A stretch of DNA of 63,701 bases from contig JAKCWW010000161.1 of NCBI GenBank assembly GCA_026260175.1, positions 24,621 through 88,321 of the forward strand, given 5' to 3'. The position numbers and the translations under genes were made by a program. Shown piece after piece: positions 14,601-25,986 of this stretch (position 1 is its first letter; each line of letters begins with the position of its first letter). The notes beneath the pieces are model-generated. The model was not told the DNA's origin. It made no database searches and saw nothing but the letters and a program-made list of their open reading frames with translations. This stretch comes from Reticulitermes lucifugus (lineage: Eukaryota > Arthropoda > Insecta > Blattodea > Rhinotermitidae).

Positions 14601-16640
14601 TCAATATGCAGAATCGCTAAGGGAGCTGGAGAGAATCTCAGAAGAAATCCATTACAAGCGTGGTAGTGGTTGTTTACGGAAGGCCACTGATGATTTCATG
14701 CCACCACATGGGCCACGGGAGCCTGGCGTGGGAGCAGAGCTGAATGTGTATGACGTGTCGGAGTTTGGTAGTATTCACTGTGGTGATGACACAGTAGTGG
14801 AAAGGAAGGACTTACGCTTTGGCAGAAATGATGTAACAAATACATTTTCAATATTGACTGACTATGAGTTGGAATTGGACCGCTGTGATCTGCGATCTGT
14901 AGGAAGTCTCTCTGTTGGAACTAGTTCTGCTGCAGTGAGTGAAAAAGATGATAGCGAAGTTACAGATGATGGTGATTATGAACAGGAAGAGGTAAGAGTT
15001 GTACTTAGTTTATAAATGTTTGTAGTAGTCTGTCTCATCCTCGTAAGCCATAAGTAATATTCATAATTCTATCCAGTTAAATCTTGCTCATTATTTTATC
15101 TGACAACTGTCAGTTGGCACTTCCCATCAGTTTGTGTATGCTGTCAACGTAGTCCACTCATCTGTCTGCCCATGCATGTGGCAGAGTAGTGGCAGGAAGT
15201 GACAAATGATAGTTGTCAGATAAAGTAAGAACCCTATACCCATGAAACTTCACATTCAAAATAAATTGTGTACAGTCAGTTACCCCCAATGTAACGTGTT
15301 TGCATTGGAAGTTGCAAAACTGGACTTGCTACGTAGGGCTGCCATACAGCTTATTTTCGCTGGACATGTCACCCCCTTTTTTTTTTTTGGACCCAAAAAT
15401 TTCCATCTGGGCAGGTTTTTAAATTTGTAAATATGTGCAGGTTTTTTACAATTTATTTCTCAAAGCTTTTGCATATTTTAGTGGTGGTGTGCTACTGAAT
15501 TGGAATGATGTAAAACTTTCTGTCTAGTTCTTGATAAGTAAAGGAGTGCCAATTGATGACATAACATGCTCTGAATACGTCATCTGAAAAAGTTCATGGA
15601 AAATCTCCTCACTGATGAGAAATTCACCAGTTTGTTAGCACACCAGACGTACACCAAATATTTTGAAAACTTTAAAAATGGCAAGTGCCACTGGGAATTG
15701 TTGAAGATATTACATTTCTTTGCCATTTTCCCTTATAATGCAAATATAAAATGAGTTTTTATCATTGATGCAAGCTGAGTATACAAAGGAGAGGAATGGG
15801 TTGAGTGTTGAGTTCATCAGTGGGCTTGTATTCCTACAGTACAATTTCAGAGGAGTTTCTTATACAGATCTCTGTGCCTTCCTGAAGAGTAGTGTGCAGC
15901 TACGGAGAACGTAAAATAGTGAAATTCAGTCTCAGCCTGGAAAGTAGATATCATGACTGATTGCTTTCGTATTTTTACTCCATCCTTTCGAGAAAATAAT
16001 TTGCACCTTCAAACAGGGCACAACTTATGTCTTTCACATCTTCCTCAATTTATTATTTCCTACCATTCTTCCATTTAGTGCTGCTCAACCTGTACATTTG
16101 ATGTAATATTGTTAAATGTACAGTAAAACCCCTATTTAATGAATTGCTGGGGGATTAGAATATATTTCACTAAATCGAGGATTTCATTAAATGGAGGTTT
16201 ATATTGTTTATATGGAGCTATTGTCGGGACATGAAAAAATCATCACTAAATCTGGGATTTCACTAAATGCAGGAACATTAAATCGGGGTTTTACTGTGTA
16301 AAGAAAGTAACTTGACTGGCCTAGACATGTGTGAGTACATATAACACTTTGAAGACACTGTTGTTTTCAGATATTGAAATTAAATTCAACGTATTGGACA
16401 GGATGTTCATATATTTTGAAGACATCAATTGCTGCATTGTAGGATCTAGAGACCCTGAAACAGAGGGTGCGAATGCTGGCAGTACGGCCTGTGGATGGAG
16501 GAGAGGGGCAGAGCAGTGACAGCCAGTGGGGGGAGGAACTTACTCCTACTGTAGACAGTGTGGACAAAAGGTTAATGCAGCATGAGTCAGCAGTTGCAGC
16601 AAAGATAGATGAGTCCCTCAAAACAAGCAGTGTGGATTAG
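1022..16640 (+). CDS. SH3BP5: SH3 domain-binding protein 5 homologue (Rab11 GEF, parcas)
   Basis: Seven coding exons join in frame: 1022-1135, 7587-7649, 10047-10224, 10748-10866, 13012-13095, 14458-14991, 16443-16640 (1290 nt, 429 aa; human SH3BP5 is about 455 aa). The first exon ends in the family signature DPRIQ and the second continues ELEKLNSATNEIN. Residues about 40-265 are a continuous coiled coil with conserved blocks AAKETVALAEQR, WQEMLNHAT and ERISEEIHYKR. The region after about residue 270 is acidic, Ser-rich and divergent, as in all family members. The last exon carries a short conserved LKQRVRMLAV block. Known of the family: SH3BP5/REI-1 proteins are exchange factors for Rab11 on recycling membranes and bind Btk SH3 domains; the Drosophila member is parcas. 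The start at 1022 is the only ATG found in frame upstream of DPRIQ in exon 1. All introns are GT-AG. Identity is secure; the first exon boundary is my reconstruction. Confidence 0.93.
2155..2372 (+). repeat. imperfect tandem duplication, about 2 units of 100-115 bp
   Basis: Two successive copies share CAAGCAGTGTTAGA-like, TGCTTCTGTGATGCATGTT and TTCAGCATCAGTAACAGTGAG-like blocks. The second unit carries an extra insertion of about 20 bp. No coding potential. Confidence 0.7.
2735..5270 (-). mobile_element. degenerate Jockey-like LINE (reverse transcriptase relic)
   Basis: On the minus strand, pieces of a non-LTR ORF2 occur in order: a linker region (5193-4831), RT N-terminal motifs with SSGYDGITSKIFK and ISNYRPISLL (4615-4289), the catalytic FADDTSILV motif (3919-3725), C-terminal IQKRVVRIML (about 3470) and the tail FYSVDEFLSTL (about 3090). 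An AT-rich 3' UTR follows to about 2735. Frames shift several times and stops interrupt them, so it is dead. It occupies SH3BP5 intron 1, antisense to the gene. The endonuclease domain is missing (5' truncated). Confidence 0.85.
5838..6093. mobile_element. foldback element B with one hammerhead-like motif
   Basis: Arms of about 33 bp at 5839-5871 and 6051-6092 are inverted copies (AGAAAGTACCAACAGTAATG-like). A minus-strand hammerhead-like motif lies at 5911-5960. Located in SH3BP5 intron 1. Confidence 0.6.
5911..5960 (-). ncRNA. hammerhead ribozyme-like motif B (core intact)
   Basis: Reading the minus strand: CUGAUGA (5953-5947), helix II of UGGUGG with CCACA (one bulge), GAAAC (5927-5923), a two-base loop and GUC. 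Helix I is weak. Antisense to SH3BP5. Confidence 0.45.
7300..7545 (+). mobile_element. SINE family 1, 5'-truncated copy
   Basis: Shares blocks with the copies at 30402, 38164 and 44936: GGGATCAAATTCCAG (box B-like), TGTCCAGACTGGCCCTGGG, CCATCTAGTGCTGAGGTTAA and a terminal TAGGGTGAACTTTG. It lies 40 bp before SH3BP5 exon 2. Confidence 0.7.
9361..9900 (+). repeat. diverged tandem repeat, about 3.7 units of 140-143 bp
   Basis: Units begin near 9361, 9498, 9641 and 9784, each opening with AAGT...TATGGC, then ATGAAACTCACAGT, TCTGTGCTGAATTT and AAATGTGGAAA blocks. The last unit decays after about 120 bp. Located in SH3BP5 intron 2. The short minus-strand open frame that repeats KFSTED is a by-product of the periodicity. 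Confidence 0.75.
11190..11510 (+). repeat. dispersed repeat (LVKEFPVFYGT-type), copy 1
   Basis: One plus frame reads QLVKEFPVFYGTSRLITS and HYLSLS; related copies lie at 29705-30015 and 63478-63590. I recall such FPAFYGTRRFIT fragments as widespread repeats in insect genomes; element class unknown. Located in SH3BP5 intron 4. Confidence 0.6.
12430..12810 (+). mobile_element. relic related to the IS630/mariner-type element at 54955
   Basis: Matches the 3' half of the 54955-55565 element: ACTTTGACGTGCAAAGAAC, TTGCAAGCTGAAG, ATTTCCAGCACTTTCT and AACGTTAACTG blocks in the same order. No intact frame. In SH3BP5 intron 4. Confidence 0.55.
14458..14991 (+). CDS. SH3BP5: SH3BP5 exon 5, end of the Rab11-binding coiled coil plus acidic linker
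   Basis: This is the longest exon of the gene (178 codons, residues 187-364). It starts directly after a CAG acceptor with VQQLEQRLHRSI and contains the conserved SRPYFE and ERISEEIHYKR blocks, then a low-conservation segment rich in Asp, Ser and Glu ending in a GTAAGA donor. Confidence 0.9.
15091..15229. mobile_element. short MITE with TTATCTGACAAC terminal inverted repeats
   Basis: 139 bp with 20-bp ends (TTATTTTATCTGACAACT and its inverted partner at 15208-15229). The same TTATCTGACAAC end occurs in the 25987-26300 element. In SH3BP5 intron 6. Confidence 0.7.
16121..16296 (+). mobile_element. pogo/Tc1-mariner-type MITE, copy 1
   Basis: 176 bp bounded by CAGTAAAACCCC and GGGGTTTTACTG, after a TA (TG on the other side). 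Almost identical to the copy at 52511-52685. In SH3BP5 intron 6, 146 bp before the last exon. Confidence 0.85.
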
Positions 16641-16678
16641 CCAGGTGTAAGTACAGACTGACGTGTGCATGGGCATGG

Positions 16679-16684
16679 AATAAA
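16679..16684 (+). terminator. candidate polyadenylation signal of SH3BP5
   Basis: AATAAA lies 39 nt after the SH3BP5 stop codon. It would give a very short 3' UTR, so it may be a proximal alternative; later AATAAA hexamers exist further downstream. Confidence 0.4.
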
Positions 16685-17134
16685 CTTCCAGTTGCTACTT
16701 CTGTATTAAAAATGTAATCATGTAATTCAAATGTTATGTTGTGGTTTAATTATTTTCAGTGGTTGATGTTCATGTGATCCATGGTTACAATTAAAACCGA
16801 AAAGTTGGAAAGATGTACATCAACAAAAAATGGAAGCTATGATTTGTATGTGTATGATGTGAAAAAATATTGTAGTGAATGTTAATGGACTTCCTGTTGT
16901 ATACAATGAATACTTTTCAGTTACTTCAGTTGAATGAAGTACCTGTTGTGTGTACTGAAGTTAATATACAAAAAATTCAGTGTTTCGAATTTATGAATGT
17001 TTGTGAGTGGATGACAAAACTAATTTAGCAACTTGGCACTGGGTGCACTACTTTGCATGTTTGTGGTTTAAAGATACATATTTTACACACCTAAGCTAGA
17101 GAATAGATAGGGAAAGTGAGAACATTTTTTTATT

Positions 17135-17168
17135 NNNNNNNNNNNNNNNNNNNNNNNNNNNNNNNNNN
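17135..17168. other. assembly gap (N run)
   Basis: 34 undetermined bases between poly-T and poly-C, probably a homopolymer or repeat collapse. Confidence 0.99.
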
Positions 17169-17447
17169 CCCCCCCAAGCATTCATAAACAAATAAAAAAA
17201 TGTAATTCTAATTTAAACAGTGAAGAAGGTAATGTGTAACACTTCTTTTCTTAACCTCTTAACTGGGTCTTTTCTGGGCTGCTGGTGTAAACTGCCTTCT
17301 GTTTTTTCTACCTGTTTTTGTTAGCTTGTAAAAAGCGAGAGGAGGAGTGCAAACATAATAGGTTTTTCTTTCAATACGTAATTAAAAACTGATGTAAAGA
17401 TGAAATGCAACTTTTTATTCACAATTAGTGCAACATTTTTTATTTTT

Positions 17448-18135
17448 TTAGATTTTTAAATTTATGTCTTTGTGATAGACTTGAAAACGTGGTACTACAC
17501 ATGGGGCCTTCTTACAGTCAGGACACCAATCTGATGACTCTTTCCATTGGCCCAGCAGACTACACATCTCCTGGTAGGCTTCTTCTTTGATGTCCCTGGC
17601 ACCATGTCTGGGAAGCAGCGTCGAAGGAGTCGAGAAGGTTGGGGTGATTTTGATGGGTGACCCCCTAGTGGAAGGCTCCACCACTCTACCCCATGAAGAC
17701 AAGCTTTCTGCCAATGTCAGAAGGAAATCCAACCTAGAGATCCTTTCACTCTTCTTATGTATGATGAATGCGTTCAGGCAGACCAAATCGAGCAGATAGC
17801 GGAACATCTTCTGGTAGTACCTCTTTAGACATTCTCGAGCCAACTTGTAGCTTTGAAGTTGGCCATCATTCATGTTGACTCCCCCCATGTTTTTGTTGTA
17901 GTCAAGGACTACAGATGGTTTCTGTATTACTCCTTTTCTAGTTGTCACATCCTCCATGCTTTCATCATGAAGTGTAACGATGAGTACGACATCTCTTGTC
18001 TTTCCACTTCATGATCATTTGTTTCTTGCGGAATGCTGCCACTGTTTCCCCCTTCTGTAGTCTGGCCCTCTTCATGAAGTCTGGGAACTCTTTCCTATTG
18101 GTTCTCATGGTTTCAACAACATCTGTTTTTCTGGT
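17448..18135 (-). pseudogene. piggyBac-type transposase relic (PGBD4-like)
   Basis: The minus frame from 17957 to 17448 (169 codons) reads VLDYNKNMGGVNMNDGQLQSY, the conserved piggyBac block holding a catalytic Asp, then KRYYQKMFRYLLDLVCLNAF and a Cys-containing C-terminal segment (WCPDCKKAPCVVP) like the piggyBac zinc-binding tail. Upstream, in a different frame, MRTNRKEFP and MKWKDK continue the same protein; they join only through a small frameshift near 17990. The N-terminal part and terminal repeats are not seen, so the copy is dead. Confidence 0.85.
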
Positions 18136-18448
18136 ACATAAGGTGTCAATAAATATAGTATATAGTATTTAATAAATCGTCATTTATAGTGATCAAAGGA
18201 TATCTCACATTCTACAACAGTGTTGAGTATGTAGCCACCGATATCTTTATTCATGGTTAAGAATCTACAGTTTTTCCCCCCTAAACTCTGATTTGTTGGT
18301 TCACTGAATTTTGTTGTATTATTTTGTCTTGTGTTTTGTTCTACTTGATTTTTGTCTATATATGTAGGTATGTGTATGTAATATTTGTCTATTAGTGCTG
18401 ATTTTTTAATTGGCCAATAGGCTGTTGAGTCAGCACATAAATGAACAA

Positions 18449-18487
18449 GAATTGAATTGAATTGAATTGAATTGAATTGAATTGAAT
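18449..18487 (+). repeat. (AATTG)n microsatellite
   Basis: About seven repeats of AATTG, 80 bp before foldback C. Confidence 0.9.
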
Positions 18488-18623
18488 TTCATCAAATCTG
18501 TGAAAACTTCCCTTTGTGAGCTGAATATCATAACCAGTATTTTATATTATATATACTGTGCATTTTGTCATAAGTTTAAGTTAAACCAACTAATGCACAA
18601 GAATTATTAACATAGTATATTTG

Positions 18624-18672
18624 TAACCCCTACATACGTTTCGGCAATCAAGTTGCCATTCTCAGGGGGCAC
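18624..18672 (-). ncRNA. hammerhead ribozyme-like motif C-left (core mutated)
   Basis: Same fold as the right copy: helix II GGCAA with UUGCC, GAAAC, GUAU loop, GUA. The catalytic box reads CUGAGAA instead of CUGANGA, that is G8 replaced by A, which should abolish cleavage. Confidence 0.6.
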
Positions 18673-19087
18673 ATCAAAGAATCACAAATATCTGTGGCAT
18701 CCAGATACACATACATTTGGCATTACAATGGTAGTATACATGCCACACACAATACTTATGACAAAATGCACGGTACATATAATATAAAATTCGTTAATGC
18801 CCAACAGGCAAAATTATAAGAATATAAAAGAGAAACTTTACAAGACCAATGCATCCATATGGTTTAATAAGATATGCAAAATTGAACAACTTACACTGAA
18901 CTACATTCATATCTCAGTAAATGGCAATGATCAAAAAAAGCATTAACACAAAAAATACCGCCTAAATCAGGAACTGAAATATTTATATTGCATCAATTCA
19001 TTTTTGTATTGTGAGCGGCATGTTAACTTCCATTATAATGCCAAATGTATGTGTATCTGGATGCCATAGATATTTGTGATCCTTTGA

Positions 19088-19138
19088 TGTGCCCCCTGAG
19101 GATGGCAACTTGATTGCCGAAACGTATGTAGGGGTTAC
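19088..19138 (+). ncRNA. hammerhead ribozyme-like motif C-right (core intact)
   Basis: CUGAGGA (19096-19102), helix II GGCAA with UUGCC and loop CUUGA, GAAAC (19119-19123), loop GUAU, cleavage triplet GUA (19128-19130). Helix I pairs CCCC (19092-19095) with GGGG (19131-19134) and adds a G-U pair. All invariant core bases of a minimal type I hammerhead are present. Confidence 0.65.
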
Positions 19139-22100
19139 AAATATACTTTGTTAATAATTCTTGTGCATTAGTTGGTTTAACTTAAACTTATCATAATCAG
19201 TATTTTCATATTGAAAATTACGAGTGTCTGTTCAGAGTGATAGCTATTCTTACTTGCATTTGGCATTCCAGAACACTCATGTTACCATCATCATCATCAG
19301 CAACATTGTATGAGCCATCCAGACCTGTTCCGTCTTCAGGATGTTGGTCTTTCGAATTCATGTTATAAATATACAATTTAAAACTGTCAGTGGTTTTAAA
19401 ATAGACTTTCCAGAGATTGTGATAAATTAAAATTTTACAGTAATTAAACATTTTTAATAATATTTTCTGTGCTATTCGAAATACTTTGTTAAGGCCAAAC
19501 TTTTCTGTGCACATCTAGTATGAATAAATACATGAAGAATGGACAATGTCAGAAAATACAAATCTGTCAGATATAAACATGTAAAATTACTGCACCAAAG
19601 AACTCTTTATGTTTGTGTAGCAGTATTATCTGTAATGTTTTCTTGTTGTTGCAAGTGTTGGTAGTATCTTAGATTTCAGTCACATTGATGTTATTTTATA
19701 CCTAAATTCCGTGTATCATCTTGTAGCTGTATTCACCGCTACTGTTCATGTGATAAGACCATCCTGAGATCACATAGCTTATGGAAAAGGTGCAATATAT
19801 TTAAGAATCTCCATCACATATAGAATATAATCAATTTATGCTGCACATTGTTACACCATTTTCAGTCATAAAGGAAATAATGGCAAACTTAACACATTTT
19901 GCCAGTACGAAATTTTACATAACACTATAAAAGTAATTGTAAAAAACAGATTTTTAAAAAGAAACAGCATGTTTAGAAATGCCTATCAAATGACTGAAAG
20001 ATTTGTTAACATTTGTAACAGACTGTTTAGGCCTAATACTAGAAAGGATGATGGTAATAGACCTGCTTACTGTGAAAGCTGACATTTGTTGTCATCCATG
20101 ACTTCTGCCCCCTTCCCCCTTTTTTTTTACTGGTTTTAACAAAGATTATTACATGCCCAATTTTGAGAGTTTGTGATATATTGAAATGTTGCTGTAATTT
20201 TCAATAACTGAACGTCATGTGTTGTTTTGTGTGTACAAGGAAGTTCTAAAGTTTATGTTTCATTGTGTGTCTGTGATGTCACTAGACCAAAATATGGTTG
20301 GCACAATGTGAAACATAGTGTTTTCCATTTCTAATTGTTACTGTATGTAGTACTTGCCAGTTTCTTTGAGTGTCTGGCAAAATAGATAACTGTATAAAAG
20401 TACTTGTATTTGAAGAATGAAACAATGTAATTTCAGACTTAAGTCACCATATGACTGGTATGCTGTCAAAGAGCATTAGCAGCATGATTGCTTAATGTGT
20501 CAGGTTCTTGCTGAATGTGTGTTTACTGTAAGTGCTATTACAGTTTATTTGCTGGCTGAAAAATCTAGTTGTGATGTAGTCAGAAAGTAACAGAAAGCTT
20601 ATTTGTTTTGTCGGTCTGTTCAAGAACTATTAAGAGTCTTCATTGAACTGTCCATCTCCATTTTATCATATTCACTGACAGAACTTACTTCAGCTGATTT
20701 ATCAGACAGGGTTCAATACTGCAAGTGATGACTTTGGTTGTTTTAGTTCACCTCTCCCTATAATGTGAATAAAATTGTGACAGACCACATCACCTGTGAA
20801 TATAAGTTTCCCACGGGGTCTTCTACATCACTAGGCATTAACCAGTATCGTCTCCTTTTCTCTGTTTTGTTTTCCATCTCTCTCTGTCTGTCTTCCTATT
20901 TATTATGCCTTCTGTTTATATGAGATTTGAGATTCTTACAGCAGTGACTGTAAAGAATACGGTCTTCTGGAGTGTTATACACCATGTAATGTGATAGAAA
21001 TTTACCAGCATTTGTGAGGAACTACACTGTGTAACCATGAAGATGGGAGCAATAGGTTCCTTCAAAATGACAGTAAATTTCCACCAGACTGTGCAGTGTC
21101 AGATCCCAGAAACCATTTTTTTTTTTTTTACATGTAGCATATGCAGCAATAACAAGCAGCTCACACCCCAATCCACTTTAATAATATGATTGTTGGTTAC
21201 AGTTTATTTTTATTACTCTTATATTATTGTTTATTATTTTTGTAAGATAATTTCTCATTCCTGAAGAATTTTTTAGTTAGACCATCTTTCATAACATAGC
21301 ACCTGAGTCTTCTGATTCAGGAATAATGAAAATACTGAGTTATCATCATCATCATCAAAGCTTGTGGGCCTTAAGTTATAGTTTCAGAGGCAATAATTTA
21401 CACTCGGTATCAAAGGGTTGTCTCGCAAATTCCCATGGAGATTACAAAAATGTCTTATGCTCTACGATACTTAAACAAAATTTCCTCCTTCCTGGATTCA
21501 TACACACACAAATACAGTGCATCCTTATGTTAGGGAATTGCAGAAATTATAATCATCCTTGACCGTAAGTCACAGTATTGACCATCAGGCTGCCTTTATG
21601 GAAATTGGGATAAATATGAGAACAGATTTTTTTAAGCACAAAATGCAAAACAGCAGCAAATCAGCCAAAGACTAATTCACAAAATAATTTCTTAAGAAAT
21701 TCAGATTGCATATGTATGTTTGTCAGTAATATAGGGGGTTAGCTAGTAGTGTGCTTGCTTGCTCTTTCAGTGTTATTTTATGTTGTACACTTATTACCTT
21801 TATTTCAGACGTGTACCCACAGTTGGTTCTGATGTGTAAGAAGTGTCTGCATTCTTGTAGGAGTCTATGGAAATGTAGTGTTCAGGTTACAGAATTTCAT
21901 AATACAGGAAAATGTTCAAGAATATGTCCCTAGCTTAATGTTGAGGATGTATGCATGTGCATGCATGTAATTTATAATGAACTGAACTGGTATGGTGCAA
22001 ATGCTGTTACATTCACCTCACAGAAAAATGGGGTGATCATACTGTTTAAAAGAACATTTTTTTATTCATGATGATGAATTTGTTTTATTGGAACGGTCAT

Positions 22101-23215
22101 AATGTTCAAAATGACATTTTTATATCCATACCAATTATTTGATGTTATGTTTGTATCTAACTGTATCTCATTTTTACATAGAGGATTTTCGTGTTTGTTG
22201 TAAATCTGTTTCCACCAGAATAGATGTGTAATCACATGACGAACTAATGTCTTATTTAATAAAATTACACGTATTTATGTAAATTTTAGACGAAGTATTT
22301 GCTGTTGCTAGTAATGCATTGCTAGTTAGGATTCTAGACTACTTATAAAAATCAGTTTGCATAGTTGTGTGCTTTGCATGCAGCAAGGAAGAGACACTGC
22401 AGCAGGCCTGTACAGATTGAATATTACCTATTTTGACTGGAGAAATTTCCCTCCACCCCCACCCCAAGTGTAGCCTGAATATAAACACAGGTTTTTAATG
22501 TTGAGCTCTGTTTATAGGACTTGCACAGTGTGTGAGAAATTGCTCATGGTATACAGTGCTGCAATCTATAGAACAGCTGTCTCTACTAAACTTTACTCAA
22601 AATTCTTTTATGTTAACAGAAATAGATTAAGAAAGGGAAGTGCAATGAGGAATCTTTCATGTTTTAATGGTTTGTACAACTAGGCATATGCATTTATTAT
22701 TTCATGTAGATTAGGTATTAAAATGTTTTGTAACACCTTTGTACATGCAATCGAAAGCTTTCATCGTAAATGAATTCGGTAAAACTTCCTTTGCCACTTT
22801 AGGTTGTTCTTGAAACATTGGTTCACCTGTGATTCAACCACCTGACATGGCTGCTAGCTCAAGAAAGTTTTATTGGATCTTTGTACATGCATGGGCTGAC
22901 ACAATGTAGCTGGCCCTAAAAATCCACAGTTTACATGGAAAGGGTTGAAGTTGATGTGTTCTGCCATAATTCTGCTGGGATCATGCACATCGAATGCTTA
23001 TTCCTGTAGTGTAAATATGCTATAATTATACACAGTAAAAACTTGCATGTTTGACTGTTCTTCGGGAATAAGCACCTGAAATTTTCAATAATCACGTGGC
23101 ACATGTTAAACTGTTATGATGTTGTGTGAGATGATTGTAAGACAGAGCTGTGCACGTTGGTTGTAATCTACCAAAAAATTTTGTCATTTTTTGTCCCTAA
23201 TCTTAAAAATTAGAG

Positions 23216-23480
23216 GAACGGAAGTAAGGTTAACCTTTAAATGACCGGATTGGTATTTAAATTTTAGCTCATGATTTATGAAATACGTGAGTGTTATTTG
23301 AACAGAAAAAGGTAAAATTATGAAATGGCATTGTGTGGAAAATCAGTAAATTTCCTTCTTGTCTAGATACATAAAATCTGTTTCTAGGGGTGGTTTTTTT
23401 TTACGTGTGTTTGTGTTTGTGAACGTAGGTCATATAAAGTTTAATGTACAAATTGAACAGGGCTGTATTACACGTGTTTA
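23216..23480 (+). repeat. dispersed repeat, copy 1 (partner at 59025-59275)
   Basis: Shares TATTTAAATTTTAG, TTATTTGAACA, AAATTATGAA, CAGTAAATTTCCTT and GTGTGTTTG blocks in the same order with the copy in VPS53 intron 4. No coding potential; class unknown. Confidence 0.65.
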
Positions 23481-24208
23481 TTACTGTCTGATGAAATGAT
23501 GCATGTGGTGGCATTAAGAGCTTCTGATTTGTTGATGGGTGATGTAAGTTGATAACCTGTATCAGAGTACATACAAGCTGCCCCCCCCCCCCTTGGTTTC
23601 TCCTCCTGTCTCCAGGACCCCAGTATACTAGTGCCTGCAAGGAAAAGTGCATTTTATTCAGACAGGTTATACCTTTATGTGGCTGGAGGTCATACGTCAC
23701 TTGCCACTGTTACTGGCTATTTGGTGAAATGAATTTAAGGTTCTATACTCTGTATTTTCAATTAATGAAATGAAACAGTTTCAGCCATTGATGCTTTGCC
23801 ATGCCATTTAAACTCATTGTATCTGGGCACTGTTAAACCATGGTCTTTTTACAGCACATTTCAGTACATTAAGCACAGTAGGGAGAATTTATTTTCAATA
23901 TACTCTGCTGCATTACTTGCAGCTGATGACCATCTGCTCTACTCATGCCAGTGTCAAGTAGCCCTTTTGAAGTCTTTATTTTGATACAACTCTACACAGA
24001 GTGAAATTAATTGTGCTTTAATTTCAAAACTTTAATTGAACGAGACATTGGACTTGGAACATGCATTTCTGAACATCGGACTGCATTCAAGGTGAAGATC
24101 ATTTTTTTGGATACATAGTTTGAATGTGAAGATTACAGGGTCTGAACACAACATTGGATTTTAATTAGATGTTTGTGATGGTTGGACTGAGTTTGACTGG
24201 TGTAAATG

Positions 24209-24263
24209 TCACAAACTTCTCCACAGTTAACCCTGAATGGGTTAACTGTGGAGAAGTTTGTGA
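24209..24263. repeat. perfect 25-bp stem hairpin
   Basis: 24209-24233 is the exact inverted copy of 24239-24263 with a 5-base loop (TGAAT). The stem includes the palindromic GTTAAC and the block CTCCACAG. Pairing continues imperfectly outside. It is far too long and exact for chance. Confidence 0.9.
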
Positions 24264-24379
24264 AATTCATGACAATTACAATTATATGTTACAGGTAATA
24301 GTTGTCCTTAAATCGCATGTTAATCGAATTTGTTAAAATGTAAGAGCTTCACTCTGTGGTGTCCAGTAAAGTCCAGCAG

Positions 24380-25030
24380 AACTTACAAATTGCATAGTTA
24401 ATGTCTGGGGTGTGTGGCTGTTGGAATGTGCCATGTTACATCACAATATCGAGATGTTTCGGCTGGACGATACCTGCCACCCTTGACCCACATCTAGTTG
24501 TCCTTTTCCCTTCCTCCCCTACTTCCCTCTTGGTATGTTCCATGAGTTAACGTGTTTGGTTTGTGAACTTCCTTAGTCACTCAGCGACCAGTTTCCGCGG
24601 GAGGAACATCGAAATTTAGTTTTGAGTTGTATTCCAAAATTATGTTTCGGCACATATCCATATAGCGGGGGTTTTTGAAGTCCTTGGTAGTGCTGGGGTC
24701 TGATTTGTGTTTATCTTGTACTGGCACAGTACTGCCAAGTTATTGCTGGTCTGTATGGAGCCTCTCTTCAATGTGGTATCGATATTGTTTGCATGTGTTG
24801 GTGTTTATATGTATTTCAAACTATGTATGCCATTCTGTAAGTAATGGTGATTTGTTTGCTTTAAGTTTTTTGTAAAATAAATAGGTGCATTTTATTTTGT
24901 GTATCTCATTCAGTACGTTGAGTTTGTGCTGGTCGCTCCACCAGCTTGAATAATAGGTCCACAGCGAGAATATTATATTGTGTTTTTGGTAAAAGAGGGG
25001 CAGGGTGTTGGAGCAGGAAGACATTCAGAA
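24380..25030 (-). mobile_element. unclassified transposon-like segment
   Basis: The minus strand carries a 67-codon open frame (25024-24821) with SLWTYYSSWWSDQHKLN, and further in-phase-looking fragments downstream, ending near CCGAAACAUC at about 24455. Spacing recalls a retroelement tail, but I cannot assign it and no catalytic motif is visible. Confidence 0.3.
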
Positions 25031-25986
25031 GGACCATCCACAAAATTTTAACTGCAATTCAGTTGTAATGTGCAGAATATTTTAGCTATGTAGAGCTTAT
25101 TAACCTTTGATTTCATACACAATTTGGTCTAGCATGTTATTGCTATTGACATTTTAAGTGTGAACGCATTATTTAATTTCAGGCATGTATTGTGTATGTG
25201 TGCATGTAGGTGCAAGTGTGTGTGTGGGACATGTTCACAGTGAAAGTGTTGCAAGGCTGCATAACACATGTCTTTCTACTTGTAACAGCACTGGAATTGC
25301 TGAATGGTTTTGCATGAAATTTCATATTAGGGAGTTTTACTACAATTTGCCAACACGTTCCAGTTTTGGTTAAAGCTGGACAAGCACACCAGATACTTTT
25401 TGTGAAGACCTATGTGCATTTTTATGCACATGTGGAATGTAACTCATTAAATATATGTCAAAACGTAACATGTTTCAAACACAGAATGTAGAAGAATGAA
25501 ACAAATATTCTGTGTCCAGTACACTTATTCTGTAAGCCTTACGGTTTTTGATATGAAATGAGGATTTGCATGCAGTCTAGGGGTAACAACTGTACTAATG
25601 TGCCAGAATAGTTATGCTGTGTGTAAATATTCTAACTTGTTGGAGATTATATTCATTGCTTTAAGACAACTGCTTAATTGACAGTGTTAGTGTTACATAA
25701 GAAGTTGTGAATACCTTTAAGATGTATCTAATTTAACATCAATTAAAGGATGGTATATATTTTTATACATTGTGTAATGTTACAGAATTTAATTATCATA
25801 TTTCCTTGGTATTTTTTACATCACAATACTTGTTTTATTACCCTCTTTAAAATAAAAGTGTTACTGAAATTTGTTAGCACTTTATTATTTTAGAAATCTA
25901 CAAAATGCCCATGTGGCTACTGTCAGTTCTCAACTAAAGAAAATTCATGACCTCAATAAAATTCTGCTGTTTTAAATTGATTAAGT

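Larger units (their letters stand above)
18569..19192. mobile_element. foldback element C with two hammerhead-like motifs
   Basis: Arms of about 163 bp (18569-18733 and 19028-19192) are near-perfect inverted copies separated by about 295 bp. Each arm carries a hammerhead-like motif, pointing outwards. The spacer encodes nothing recognisable. Confidence 0.85.

Noticed and set aside
24453..24478. CCGAAACAUC motif resembling a hammerhead 3' half
   Set aside because: No CUGANGA box precedes it and no helix II can be formed, so it was not counted as a ribozyme.
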